Source: Paraspadella gotoi (lineage: Eukaryota > Chaetognatha). Taken from it: a DNA stretch of 64,000 nucleotides. The DNA is taken from positions 1,391,690-1,455,689 of the forward strand of contig CM119263.1 in assembly GCA_051294375.1 (NCBI GenBank). Direction: 5' to 3'. The position numbers were made by a program, and so were the translations under genes. Below are positions 11,101 through 22,149 of the stretch, in pieces; position 1 is the first letter of the stretch; each line of letters begins with the position of its first letter. The notes under the pieces were generated by a model, which saw only the letters and a list, made by a program, of their open reading frames with translations, ran no database searches and was not told where the DNA came from.

Positions 11101-11441
11101 ATTTCTCCCTGACACACCGCGCCTCCCAACTTTGGCAGACAACGCTCGATCGTCTCGCTCTTTGACCGCGCAATCTTCCTTTCGTTTTCCTTTCCTCCCG
11201 CCCGTCCTCCATCTACTTTGCCCGCCCCTGATCCCGCCACTCCCCTGCCATTTTCCCGCCTATCCGCCCGCTCCTCTGCCCGCCTCTTCGCTCGCTTCCC
11301 TCTGCCCGCCCTTCTTCCCACGCTCGCCCGCCCTTCTCATCTTTTCTTGTCGAGTCTCGGGTCGTTATTCAAAAAAAAGCTTTTATATTCAGAGCGGAAG
11401 CATCGGGGCGTCGACCGACTCTCTCCCTCTCTGTCTGTCTG

Positions 11442-11505
<64 letters not shown>

Positions 11506-11596
11506 CTCTGTTTATTCAACATTCACGGTACCGACTGATTCAGTCCAAATTTTTCTTTTCTGTTCTCACCCCCTCACAGAACTCCAAGCGGATTAA
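11101..11596 (+). CDS. possible long exon after a CT-tract acceptor
   Basis: A (CT)n tract plus TTTTTTTCAG gives an ideal 3' splice site at 11100. After one phase nucleotide the frame is open to 11596. It begins FLPDTPRLPTLADNARSSRS, becomes very Pro/Leu-rich over pyrimidine-rich DNA, and then runs through a second (CT)n tract as poly-SL. Only the first 30 or so codons look like ordinary protein. Cytosine-rich DNA lacks stops, so length is weak evidence. An E2F-like TTTTCCCGCC occurs inside. Confidence 0.25.
11443..11502. repeat. (CT)n microsatellite
   Basis: About 60 bp, flanked by TCTGTCTGTCTG. Confidence 0.95.
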
Positions 11597-11599
11597 CAT

Positions 11600-12954
11600 T
11601 CACGGTGAACGTCCTTCCTTCCCTTAGAAAAATGCCAGAAGGGAATGTGGACATTATCAGTAAATTAATGTAATTATAGTTCTTTGTTTAGACCTATAAC
11701 TGAATTATCGGCAAAGTTGAGAGAAATCTATTATCTCTTTTGAGAACGAAATTTGTCAGAGACAATTTCTTAAAGAACTAAAAACGCATCTAAAGACACA
11801 AGTATCATTTGATTTCTTTTACTCATTGATTCTTATTTTATTTCATTTATGTTTTCAGCCTCGCGAGCATCTTGTCTGGTTGTCGGCCCCGTCTTTTGTT
11901 TTAAATTGTGGTTGACAGTCGCGACACTGTGGTCACTTGTCACTGGTCACTGGTCACTGACCAGTGGTCAGTGTTCATTGTGTTCAACTGTGCCTCCCGT
12001 CGGTTTAATAATATTGTGGTTATCCGCGTTGGAGTAATTCCGCTCCTACAAATTAAAAGCGACGATAAATACTCGACGTTTACGTAAATTAGGTGATAGA
12101 TTTTGTCGTGTGACACTGTGACAACTGCGACGCTGTGACTCTTTCACCTCACTCTGTCACTTTTTCTAGTGACACTTTCAGGAAGGAGTGATTCATTAAT
12201 TTTTGTCGCTCCTTTTTTATCACTTTTTCTTTTTTCCTTAATGTGCGTAATATTAATCTACCGTATTTTCATTTCACTTGCACTTATTGCATTATAATAT
12301 TTTAGTTTTTATGGCAATTTGCATGAGAAACTCAAGAAAACGAAGTTCCTCCGGGCGAAACACATTTAATTAGTTTACAAGTGAAACAAAATTGTGACTT
12401 TAAGCTAAAATGCGGGGCTTTCCGAAAAGATGCCCGAAATTTGACTGAACGTCGTTAAAATAAGAGTAATCTGGACCAACTGGATTCTGCTTTTTGATTA
12501 ATTGATAATTGAATTTTTCGGGTTTGATATTTTGCGTGAAAAAAAAACAGCATTTTTTACTTCGTCTCTTTTCTTTTCTTTTTTTCAATGCAATTTTAAT
12601 TTGAAAACAAAAAAAAGTTGATATGAATTTGAAATAAAAAATTGAGATTTTCGTCTCTTCTTTTCCTTTCTCTTTCCTTCTTTGTTCCTCCGAAAATTTA
12701 AAAAAAGTTTTAAAGAAAAAGTTTTTTCTAACTTTTCAGAATTTCTTGCATTTGAAAAGGAACCGAGAGGAAAGGGTTTTTTTTGTTCAAATGAATTTAA
12801 ATAAAAACTGTTTTGATTTGAAATAAACATTAACGAAACCTACACCCAGGATTAATTAAATACAAAATTGAAATAAAAAGTTTTTTCTATGATTTTAAGT
12901 AGATTTAAAAATTTTTTTATTAGTTCGCAGTGATGTGAAAAAATTGGGAGAAAA
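11600..12954. other. AT-rich intergenic or intronic stretch
   Basis: Contains GGTCACTG direct and inverted repeats near 11930-11975 and GTGACACTGTGACAACTG repeats near 12110-12150. Nothing else was recognised. Confidence 0.55.
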
Positions 12955-13115
12955 TAAGGGCTCTCTTTTCTAAAAATTAAATATTAATATTTAACCTAAA
13001 TGTGTTCCAAACTAATCACTAATCCCTAATCCTTAATCCCTAACCCTAATCCCTAATCCCTAATCATAAGCCCTAATCTAATCTTGAACCCTAATTCGCG
13101 TTCTGGGAAAATAAG
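12955..13115 (-). mobile_element. copy of the TTAGGG-like-core element
   Basis: CCCTAATCCCTAACCCTAAT-type repeats flanked by AATAAGGGCTC and AAAATAAGGCC, the same layout as 2640-2905 in reverse. Confidence 0.5.
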
Positions 13116-13259
13116 GCCAAATAAAAAGGTGAGATAGAGAGAGAGGAAAAGAGAAAGAAGAAAAGAGAAATAGAGAGAACGAGCGGTTGTGTCATGATCT
13201 CATCACAATTCTACGAGTGGACTCGCGTAATTGATACTCAATGATGAAGATCCTGTAGG

Positions 13260-13735
13260 AGGATCTGGAGGAAGAGGAGGAGGAGGAGGAGGAAGAGGAG
13301 GGGGAGATGGATTATGTAAGAGAAAGGAGAACGATACAGATAGGGAGGAGAGAGATAAAACGAGGAAGTAAGAAAAAAGGAGAAAAATAAAAATGAAGGA
13401 AGGTTTTTGGGGGAGGAAAGAGAGAAAGAAGAAAAAGGAAATGAGAGGAGGAAAGGAGGAAAGAGAAAGAAGAAAAAGAAAATGAGAGGTGGAAGGGAGG
13501 AAAGAGAGAAAGAAGAAAAAGAAAATGAGAGGAAGAAGAGAGGAAAGAGAGAAAGAAGAAAAAGAAAATGGCAGGAAGAAGGGAGGAAAGAGTGAAAGAA
13601 GAAAAAGAAAATGAGAGGAGGAAGGGAGGAAAGAGAGAAAGAATAAAAAAGAAATGAGAGGAGGAAGGGAGGAAAGAGAGAAAGAAGAAAAAAGAAATGA
13701 GAGTTGGAAAAAGAGGAAGGGAGGAAAGGAAAGAG
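13260..13735. repeat. polypurine minisatellite, units about 40 bp
   Basis: GAGGAAAGAGAGAAAG and AAGAAAAAGAAAATGAGAGG units repeat about nine times; nearly pyrimidine-free on the plus strand. Confidence 0.9.
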
Positions 13736-14114
13736 ACCCGATTCGTCGTCATTGCGTCTCAAATTATAACGGATTCAGGAAACGTTCTCTCCTTTTTTCT
13801 CTTCTTTTTAGAAAAAAGAAAAAAACCCAAATGACCCAAGAAATAAAGGAAAGGAAGGAAAAAGAAAACGGGAGTCTGCAGATCAGAGAGAAGAAAGGCT
13901 GAGGAGAAAGAGTGAGAACAAGTTTGAGCAAATAATGTCGGATCTGCCAACGATCATTATCGGTAATTAAATAATTAATTAATAATTAATTTAAGTTAAT
14001 TAATTATTTCATTAATTAATAATTCATTTATTCAAGTTAATTATTTAATTAATTAGGTAATTGCATTGACATTAAAAATAAAAAGAAAAAAAAGCATAAT
14101 CAATTAGTTAAACA

Positions 14115-14400
14115 GGTTTTTTGTTTTTTCCATTTAAACTTATTTCCACTCTGACGATTCCATCGAAACTTGATTTTCAGTTTAATCACACACTTTTTTA
14201 CCCAAATACAAAATTTCAAGCCAATCGCCCTATCCATTTATGAGTAATTGGTGTTCAAATATTTAAACTCATTTCCACTCGGACGATTCCATCGAAACTT
14301 CATATCCAGCTCAATCACACACTTCCATACTCACACACAAAATTTCATTTCAATCCATCCATCCAATCAGGAGTAATTGGTGTTTTTTGCTAAGGTGGGA
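14115..14400. repeat. two tandem units of about 135 bp
   Basis: Both units contain ACGATTCCATCGAAACTT, AATCACACACTT and AGTAATTGGTGTT. They lead into a GACGGACGGATGGACGG tract and a hairpin end (next entry). Confidence 0.85.
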
Positions 14401-14625
14401 CGGACGGACGGATGGACGGACAGATGGATGGATGGATGGACGGACGGACGCACAGACAGACAGACAGACAGACGGACTGACGGACATCATTTTTTTTGCA
14501 TAATTTATCATAATTCAATGTTCTGACATGATATAAGTGTGTGCCCGACAATATTGAGGGGGCGGACCAATGGACCGACAAAGTTAATTATAGAGTCGGG
14601 ATCTGCTGATAAGCAGATCCGACTA
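14396..14625 (+). mobile_element. GACGGACAGAC tract ending in a hairpin plus CTAA
   Basis: Tetranucleotide GACG/GACA repeats are followed by TATAGAGTCGGGATCTGCTG and ATAAGCAGATCCGACTAATA. GGATCTGC and GCAGATCC pair as a hairpin directly before CTAA. The same terminal design occurs at 16980 and 21672. A Helitron-like 3' end is one reading and a SINE tail another. Confidence 0.45.
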
Positions 14626-14907
14626 ATAAGAGGTGAAATAAAATAGTGAAAAAAGATGGTCAAGTCAAAGTGTGACATGAAATAATGAGTATGAAGGGGA
14701 AATTGAGAAGAGATAAAATATTTAGTGAAAAACGTGAATAACATGATGAAAGGAAATACTAGTGAAAGTGTGAAAGTGTTAAAAAGATAAGAAATGATTG
14801 ATGGAGCATGGAGAGAGATATGAGTGCCATGGCGAGAATAGGGTCAACAGATGAGTTATGAAAGAGGGAGAGTTATGAGAGAGAAAGATTTCAGCAAAAA
14901 AATGAGA

Positions 14908-14961
<54 letters not shown>
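14908..14961. repeat. (GA)n microsatellite
   Basis: About 54 bp. Confidence 0.95.
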
Positions 14962-14965
<4 letters not shown>

Positions 14966-15057
14966 GCTTGTGCAGACCGCGAAAAGGCGACACTCCGGCG
15001 TCTCACTGAAAAATTTTTAATCTCTCCCTCATTTTCATCCGCTTTTTCGCAAGATTA

Positions 15058-15112
15058 ATCGTCGTCGTCGTCGTCGTCGTTTTCATAGTCGTCGTCGTCG
15101 TCTTCGTCGTCC
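15058..15112. repeat. (GTC)n trinucleotide run
   Basis: Imperfect GTC repeat preceding an acceptor-like region. Confidence 0.9.
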
Positions 15113-15166
15113 TCTTTAATCATTCCATTCTCTTTTCCTTTATTTTCTCTCAATTCTAATCGTCAG

Positions 15167-15370
15167 CCAAGGTTCTTGTTCCATTTTCCTTTTTTATTTC
15201 CTAACGAAAATATCATTGGACTAATCCTCGCCGGAGGAGGAGCATTTCTAAGAATTCCCCAGTCACGCATTAACATCATTAATCACTACAGCCACTGCAG
15301 CTTCTTCCGGATCGGAGATCTACCGAAATTGTTTAACCTTCGGTTATTATTTTTTTTTGATGAGTTTTGA
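15167..15370 (+). CDS. possible terminal exon; strand ambiguous
   Basis: TTTTCTCTCAATTCTAATCGTCAG is a good plus-strand acceptor. It is followed by 67 open codons containing NENIIGLILAGGGAF, RIPQSRINIINHYSH and CSFFRIGDLPKLF, then TGA. The opposite strand also has an open segment after GGTAG (ISDPEEAAVAVVINDVNA, then TGA). At most one is likely real, and AT-rich F/L codons inflate the plus frame. Confidence 0.25.
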   Translation, partial: PRFLFHFPFLFPNENIIGLILAGGGAFLRIPQSRINIINHYSHCSFFRIGDLPKLFNLRLLFFFDEF

Positions 15371-15419
15371 GCATAAAATTGATTATTTAATCATAAAATT
15401 AGTTACAAAGTCTATTTAA

Positions 15420-15730
15420 TAGGGTTAGCCCCACTCAAAATAGAAAACATAAAACAATTTAAAAGATATATATGTCTTGTTTAACTTTTTAAGCTCTATC
15501 AGAATCCCAAAAAAATTTTAAGATTTAAATTTTTTTTCTATATAGTAATATAATAAGTTTAATTAGGCTAGTACCCTCAGAAGAAAGCATTTTTGAAAAA
15601 AAATATTTTAATACCATAATCTATGCTCAGGATAGATTATTTTAACGCTGTATACCTTAGTGTTTAAATTTCATTGGCTATGGCTATTTCTAAGTAATAA
15701 ACATTTTTTTCGTCACTAAACTTTTGAAAA
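15420..15730 (+). mobile_element. dispersed AT-rich element R3 copy
   Basis: Shares TTGTTTAACTTTTTA, GCTCTATCAGAATCC, GTACCCTCAGAAGAAAGC and TACCATAATCTATG with 37645-38275. A partial inverted copy lies near 34565-34660. No coding frame. Confidence 0.75.
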
Positions 15731-16058
15731 GTTAAAAATATAAAAATGTATCCATTTACCCAGTTTTCTGTGAAAAGTAACTAAGAAAAAACAAAAAATC
15801 CTCCATTTTTGTTGATTTTCCATGACTCGAAACGGTTACTTAATTAATTTCGTGTTCTGTTAATTTTCTGTTGATATGTTTGTATGCATCGGCATATAAG
15901 ACGAATAAAATTTTTTCCTAAGAAAGCTTTCTTGGGAAAATGATCCCCCCAAAAAATTCTTTCGCCTCACATCATCTGTCTCATTCATCTCAACCAAGCT
16001 TTCTGGGAATAATTTTCTCTCTTCACGACTTTGGTCTCTCTCTCTCTCTCTCTCTCTC

Positions 16059-16346
16059 NNNNNNNNNNNNNNNNNNNNNNNNNNNNNNNNNNNNNNNNNN
16101 NNNNNNNNNNNNNNNNNNNNNNNNNNNNNNNNNNNNNNNNNNNNNNNNNNNNNNNNNNNNNNNNNNNNNNNNNNNNNNNNNNNNNNNNNNNNNNNNNNNN
16201 NNNNNNNNNNNNNNNNNNNNNNNNNNNNNNNNNNNNNNNNNNNNNNNNNNNNNNNNNNNNNNNNNNNNNNNNNNNNNNNNNNNNNNNNNNNNNNNNNNNN
16301 NNNNNNNNNNNNNNNNNNNNNNNNNNNNNNNNNNNNNNNNNNNNNN
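16059..16346. other. assembly gap, 288 N
   Basis: The gap follows a (CT)n run and is open-ended in (CT)n on its left, consistent with assembly failure in a microsatellite. Confidence 1.
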
Positions 16347-16452
16347 ACGGGTGATGCTAATAAACGTGAAAAAGTTGTTTAAAGAAAGGATGAAACAAAG
16401 TTGGTAAATGAAAGTTGGGTTAGAATGGATTGATTCCCGGGGAAAAATATAT

Positions 16453-16455
<3 letters not shown>

Positions 16456-16502
<47 letters not shown>

Positions 16503-16540
16503 GAGGAGAGAGAGAGAGACGAGGAGAGAGAGAGCACGAG
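16456..16540. repeat. (GA)n array
   Basis: Impure GA tract just left of the duplicated block. Confidence 0.9.
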
Positions 16541-16666
16541 GAAAAATGTAATAAATCCAATGGACCGCTTGTTTAAGGGACTGTCTGGAAAAGAAAAGAT
16601 AATAGTGTAAGAAATGAGAGGGAGAGAGGGCGAGAGGGAGAGAGGGAGTTTCCAAAATTGGTTCAG

Positions 16667-16732
16667 GGAATTTGGAATTCTCTTCAAGGAAAAACCCGCG
16701 CATCCGAATCGCAATTGAAGCGCGGATTTTAT
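16667..16732 (+). CDS. possible 22-codon exon
   Basis: Between GGTTCAG and the strong donor TAT|GTGAGT, 22 codons are open in phase 0 (GIWNSLQGKTRASE, then SQLKRGFY). The upstream polypyrimidine tract is poor, and the second copy (near 25115) has extra T and G residues that shift the frame, so this is weak. Confidence 0.2.
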
Positions 16733-16794
16733 GTGAGTCATCATTTGCCTCAATTCACAAAAAAATAAAAAAACAGGAACGTTGATTCCAATGT

Positions 16795-17012
16795 GTTGCG
16801 CCGAAGTTACTTTATTTTCATGTTTATGACAAGACGTGACATGACTAAAAAACTTTTATGACATGCACTGCATCGAAATTTTAGTTTTCGGATTTCCTGA
16901 AAGACAGACCGACAGACCGACAGACAGACCGACAGACAGACCGACAGACAGACCGACAGACCAACCAAAAAGTGACTAAATAGAGTTGCTCCGCGGAGCA
17001 ACTAAAAAAAGA
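16795..17012 (-). mobile_element. R2 family copy ending in TTGCTCCGCGGAGCAA hairpin
   Basis: On the plus strand the sequence reads GTGACATGACTAAAAAAC, GACAGACCGACAGACC repeats, then AGAGTTGCTCCGCGGAGCAA followed by CTAAAAAAA. The 8-bp perfect palindromic arms sit directly before CTAA. The element is duplicated at 25250-25465 as part of the block. Confidence 0.7.
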
Positions 17013-17329
17013 TAAAAAAGAACGACGTGATATGACCTTTAGTCTTCGTGGGTTTTCATGGGATTCATTATGAGGTAAAAGTTGATCGGTGACTAAGACT
17101 GAGAATAATGACAATACTGAAAGTGAAAATAAAGTTATAAAGAAAAACTTAAAACTGACCAACTAAAAAGAGTTTTTGAAACTGGTTAAGTTGAAAAAAA
17201 AAGCCCGAAGAAGCAAAATACAAGCCAAGAACAAGCAGGAAAAAGTGAAAATCGTGTGAAAAAAAGCAGAAAACACGGTAACAAGCGAAGGCGGCCCTCG
17301 CAATAAAACTTTTTCCTCAACTCAATTTT

Positions 17330-17620
17330 ACCGGCAAATGCGTCGTTCCGCCTGCCGATTGCCGATTGCCAACAGCCAACTCCGACTGCTTATACTATAG
17401 ATGCCTGAAAACTTCCAACAGCCAACTACCACCTGCCAACGTCCACTTTCGCTCTGCCGACCGCCGATTGCCGACTACACACTGAGTAATGCGTATTGCC
17501 GCCTGCCAACAACCAACTTCTGACTATCGTCTGTCAACAGGCAACAGCCAACTCAGACTGCATATTGCCGCCTGCCGACTTCCGCCTGACGACTTACGCC
17601 TGACGACTGTGGGAAATCGA
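17330..17620 (+). repeat. GCCGATTGCCAACAGCCAAC-type short repeats
   Basis: Imperfect 10-20 bp units (CTGCCAAC, GACTGCC). The second copy at 25785-26075 differs by scattered indels that break every reading frame differently. Confidence 0.8.
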
Positions 17621-17639
17621 CGCATCATCTCAGATTCTT

Positions 17640-18250
17640 TATTTCCTTTTTCTTTCTTACGAATTCACGATTTCTTTTTTTTTTTCTTTTTTTTTCTTTC
17701 TTAAATCTCTCGACGACCGTTTGGCGTTGAGCTCAGTTTTATTGCTTATTTTTTCGTCTAAAAAACAATTCGACTCTGAATGTTAAAAAGATTTATATTT
17801 TATTTTAAAAAAATTTTGAGATTTTTTTTTTTCGGTTGGATTTGACTTCTAAAATCCAGGCTTGCGATTCAATCCCAAGATTTTTGGTTAAATTTTGTTG
17901 TCTTTACGATTCATTTTAAGATTTTTGCTCCTAAGTTGTTTGGGCCATTCTCAATAACATTTTCACCTTTCCCATTTTTAGGTTAAATTAAATAATTTGT
18001 AATTGTTTGTTATTTGTCAATAACATTTTTACATTTTACATTATCAGTTTAGAAAACTAACTATTTTATTTTAAAAAAGGGAACGAGGTTTAGATCCTGA
18101 ATTCGTTCGCCATTTTCAATATCGTTTTCAACTTTCCCTTTTCAGTTGCTAACGGAAAACAGGTTCTAAGTTTCCATTTGTTTTCCTTTTTTCCCCAAGT
18201 TTTTTATCGACCCCTAGACGACGTTTCCGATCCCAAGATTCCAAAGGAGG
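17640..18250. other. no gene seen
   Basis: T-rich and AT-rich sequence, present also in copy 2 (26090-26700) with indels. Confidence 0.5.
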
Positions 18251-18255
18251 GAAAT

Positions 18256-18256
<1 letters not shown>

Positions 18257-18292
<36 letters not shown>

Positions 18293-18302
18293 TCGTCGTC
18301 AC
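18257..18302. repeat. (GTC)n run
   Basis: Trinucleotide run; in one plus frame it gives V-runs within NENKSFVCDHCLHEGKF-type flanks that do not stay in frame in copy 2 near 26820. Confidence 0.9.
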
Positions 18303-18816
18303 TTTTCCTTCCGGGGTTTCTCTAAAAATTTCCTCTGGGACGCGAAGCAACATTGGCGTTCTGGAATCTGGATGCGATCCCGCCAAGATGGAGATGCGAA
18401 TATATATGCGAATATTTAATGAGAATAAAAGCTTCGTTTGCGATCACTGTCTCCATGAAGGGAAATTCACAAATATTCTAATATATGTAGATTTATGGGC
18501 TTCCAGTTGACAGTTGATATTTAATTAATTTACAATTCCAGAATTGAATATTTAATCAAGTGATTACATTTGTGATGAAGAAACGGAAAGTGAAGTAACT
18601 TAAGGAGATGCGAAATGCAGATGTCGCCTGTGCAGATGTCCCGAGATTTCAACAGGTGCCCGGATGCCCCTCGTCGCGATGAGTGCAACCGAGGCGGAGA
18701 TTCGCCAGATGCGCTCAATTGATTGCATCTAGCACCGAGGCGTCGGCATCGCTCGATGAAGAAACGACCTTGAGAAAGAGAGAGAGAGAGGAACGAGAAG
18801 GAGAGGAGAGAGATGA

Positions 18817-18858
<42 letters not shown>

Positions 18859-18894
18859 GGAAATGGGACGGAGGAAAAAAAATGAACTGAACGG

Positions 18895-19300
18895 AAAGAG
18901 TTTTGAAAGAGAATTAATAAAGAAAAGGTAAAGAAAAGAAAAGAGAGAAAAGAAAAGAAAAAAGAAAAGAAAAGAATTGGGAGACAAAGTAATGAGGCGA
19001 CGAAAAGACGATAGGAGAAGGAAGAGAGAGGTGAGAAAAGAGGAGGAGAGAGAGGAAATTGAAAAGAGGAGATAGGAGAAAGAAAAGAGAGGTGAGGAAA
19101 GAGGAGGGGAGAGAGGAAATTGAAAAGAGGAGATAGGAGAATAGAGGAGAGAGGAGAGAAAAGTGGATAGGAGAAGAGAAAAAAGAGAAGAGAGGAGAGA
19201 AAAACGGATAGGAGAAGGGGAAAAGAGAGAAGAGAGGAGAGAAAAAAGAAGAGGAGAAAAGGAAAGTAGGAAAGAGAAAAGAGGAAAGATAAACAGTCGA
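18895..19300. repeat. polypurine minisatellite
   Basis: GAGGTGAGGAAAGAGGAGG and AGAGGAAATTGAAAAGAGGA units. Copy 1 has about two full units and copy 2 (27350-27860) about four, a real length difference between copies. Confidence 0.85.
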
Positions 19301-19830
19301 ATAGTCATGAGGAAAGATGAGATAAAAGAGAGAATTAAGCAAAAGAGAAATTCCGCATAAAATGAAGAGAATCGATGAAGTTTCTTCTTTTGACGCAGTC
19401 TCGATTTGACGCAGTTCTTGACGCAGTCTTTGACTCAGCCTCGATTCGCTTTAGGGTCGAGGTCGAATCGAGTTGAATCGATGGAACTCTTCAAATAAGT
19501 ATTAATATTATTACTTCAAATAACGCAAGTATTAATCTTTTTACTTGCGTCGGTCATATTTGATTAACTTACTAAGTTTGCTATGGAGGTCTGATTTGAA
19601 CCGGATCCATAATCCATGGATCTGTAGGTCTTGCAAGAGAGCAAGACCTACTGATCCATAATCTATGGATCTGTAGGTCTTGCAAGAGAGCAACAGACGT
19701 TTTTCCATCCATGAATTTCCGAGACTGAGTATTTTTGGTCTCTTGCTTCAGACCCCAAGAGCATCTGGCAACGTTGCCTCTGTCTCCATGGAATCTTTTT
19801 TCTTCTGGCATCACCATCGCTGCTGGCACT

Positions 19831-19944
<114 letters not shown>

Positions 19945-20524
19945 CCCTCCATTTGCGGTGGGGCGACCCATGGCACTTCCACCGCCTTTGGATATTCCAC
20001 GTGGCTTCGCCATTGCGCCCCTTTGGTTCCCCCTTCCCCTCCGACACCCTCTCCCCTTCGCCCTTCCTCTCCCCTTCCTCTCTCCTCTTCCTCTCTCCCT
20101 TTTTTCCTTCCCCTTCCTCTCTCCCTTCCTCTTCTCCCTTCCTCTTCCCCTTCTCCCTTCCCTTTCAAAAAAAAAAAGAAAGGTAATCGCGCGGAATATT
20201 TCCCGATAACGATCGCTATTCTGCTTGGGGAATATTTAATTTAGAAGATAAAAGCTAAACGACTATTTTGGTACGAAATTGGTACAACCAATATGTATCT
20301 TTAATCAATTATCTAACATTTGAACTATTTAATTATCAAGAGCAAGACGGCGATGGAATCAAATTGTTTGGAGAGTTTTTACTTAAAATTACTATTATTA
20401 CTGTTATATAGCGCTAAATAAATACTGTTTAAATTTAATTTAAAGTTATCAAAATGTATGTAGTACATAACATTTTCTACTGTGTTTGAAGACTAATATT
20501 TAACTCACACTCACACACATTAAA

Positions 20525-21240
20525 AAAGTGTGAGAGAGGGAGGGGCCGAAGAGGGTCAGGGGAAAACGAGAGAGATCAAGGAAAAAGACGGGAGAAGGAA
20601 GAGGGGAGGAAGGAGAGAAAGATAAGGAGGAAGAGAGGAGGAACAGGAAGAAGAAAAAGAAATATGAAGAGGAAGTGAGGAGTAAGAGGAAGAAGAAAAA
20701 GAAATGTCAATAGGAAGAGAGGAGGAAAAGGAAGAAGAAAAAGAAAAGTAAAAAGGAAGAGAGGAGGAAGAGGAAGAAGAAAGAGAAGGGTAAAGAAGAA
20801 GAAAGAAGGAAGAGGAAGAAGAAGAAGAAATGTAAAGAGGAAGAGAGAAGGAAGAGGAAAAAGAAAAAGAAATGTAAAGAGGAAGAGAGGAGGAAGAGGA
20901 AGAAGAAAAAGAAATGTAAAGAGGAAGAGAGGAACTGGATGAACAGGAAGAAGAAAGAAAAGGGTAAAGAGGAAGGGAGGAGGAAGAGGAAGAAGAAAAA
21001 GAAATGTAAAGAAAAAGAGAGGAGGAATAGGAGGAAGAGGAAGAAGAAAGAGAAGAGTAAAAAGGAAGAGAGGAGGAAGAGGAAGAAGAAAAGGAAATGT
21101 AAAGAAGAAGAGAGGAGGAATAGGAAGAACAGGAAGAAGAAAGAGAAGGGTAAAAGGGAAGAGAGAAGGAAGAGGAAAAAGAGGAAGAACTGTAAAAAGA
21201 GAAGGGTAAAGAGGAAGAGAGAGGAGGAAAGAGATTCGGC
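20525..21240. repeat. polypurine GGAAGAGGAAGAAGAAAAAG array
   Basis: About 700 bp of nearly uninterrupted purines on the plus strand with about 40-60 bp units (AAATGTAAAGAGGAAGAG). Mirror-repeat character gives triplex potential. Copy 2 lies at 29040-29745. Confidence 0.9.
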
Positions 21241-21299
21241 CGAGGTTCCGGATTCTGACCAACCGGAATAAAAAAAAAGGGAAATTGGAAATCCAAGGA

Positions 21300-21530
21300 C
21301 CAAATCTCCATAAACGGAGTTGATGACGCGCGGCGCCGGCCGCGCCCGTGACATGCCGACCACGATGCCAGTGTCGGGTCAGTGCCACGCCTTGAATACG
21401 ACGCCGTTGCAGCGCGGCATTTTTTTAGCTGAGCAAAAGGACGCCGGTAGGGGCAGCCAGAGAGACGACGCCGACCCAATATACACTGACGACGATTCCA
21501 TTCGCTTTTTGAACATCTCTCTACTTTAGA
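21300..21530. other. GC-rich island, no gene assigned
   Basis: CpG-rich sequence containing GGCGCCGGCCGCGCC. Both strands show short open frames, but copy 2 (29815-30010) carries indels that disrupt each, so no frame is supported. Confidence 0.4.
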
Positions 21531-21639
21531 GTGTGAAAAATGTGAGATTTGGATTTCTGATTTAACAAAATAAAAGAGTTTAATTTTACTAAACCAAATA
21601 AAAATGAAATGTGTCATTATTTAAATATATTTAAATAGA

Positions 21640-21706
21640 TGTATGGACGGACAGACTGGTAAAGTGACTTATAGAGTCGCGCGTCGATTACGCGACTAAA
21701 AAAAAA
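21640..21706 (+). mobile_element. short element end with hairpin plus CTAA
   Basis: ATGGACGGACAGACTGG is followed by GTGACTTATAGAGTCGCGC, GTCGATTACGCGAC and then CTAAAAAAAA. It has the same TATAGAGT-stem-CTAA architecture as the ends at 14590 and 16980. Confidence 0.5.
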
Positions 21707-22039
21707 AAAGAAATCGATGAAAATCGCGGGAAAAACTGGTGAGAGTTGGAAACCAGTCGACTCGGCCGGAGAGAGAAGGATGAGAAAAATACGTGAGAAG
21801 AGGAGGAAAGAGAAGAGACTGAAAAGAGAAGAGAAAGATGGAGGGGAGAGAAAAAAAAGATGGAGGAAAGAGAGAAGAAAGAAAAGAGAAGATATAGATG
21901 GAGGAAAGAGAGAAGAAAGATAAGAGATTGGTAAAACTGAATGAGACAGAGAAGAATGAGAAGAAAAAAAAAGAAAAAAAGAGAAGAGAAGAGAAGAGGA
22001 GAAGGAAAAAAGAGGTGGGAGAGAAATTGTTATGAAGCA

Positions 22040-22045
22040 TTTATT
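22040..22045 (-). terminator. polyadenylation signal AATAAA
   Basis: AATAAA on the minus strand about 105 nt downstream of the stop codon at 22150-22152, a spacing typical of a short 3' UTR. Confidence 0.5.
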
Positions 22046-22149
22046 TTGTTGTTTTGTTTTTTAACTGAATCAAGTATTGCAGATGTCGCGCCTATCCTTT
22101 GCTAACATTTAACATTTGAGACAGAATGAATGAGTACAAAAATGGTCAG

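Noticed and set aside
17330-17620. Regular CTGCCAAC/GCCGATTGCC spacing considered as a CRISPR-like array
   Set aside because: Units are degenerate and contiguous without unique spacers, and the genome is eukaryotic.
18178-18510. 110-codon plus frame FYRPLDDVSDPKIP then poly-Val then NENKSFVCDHCLHEG
   Set aside because: Attractive flanks, but the second copy near 26660-26960 carries several indels that break it, and the opposite strand is equally open over part of it.
21320-21529. 69-codon plus frame in the GC-rich island (GAGRARDMPTTMPVSG) and minus frames over the same bases
   Set aside because: Indels in the second copy at 29830-30010 disrupt every frame.
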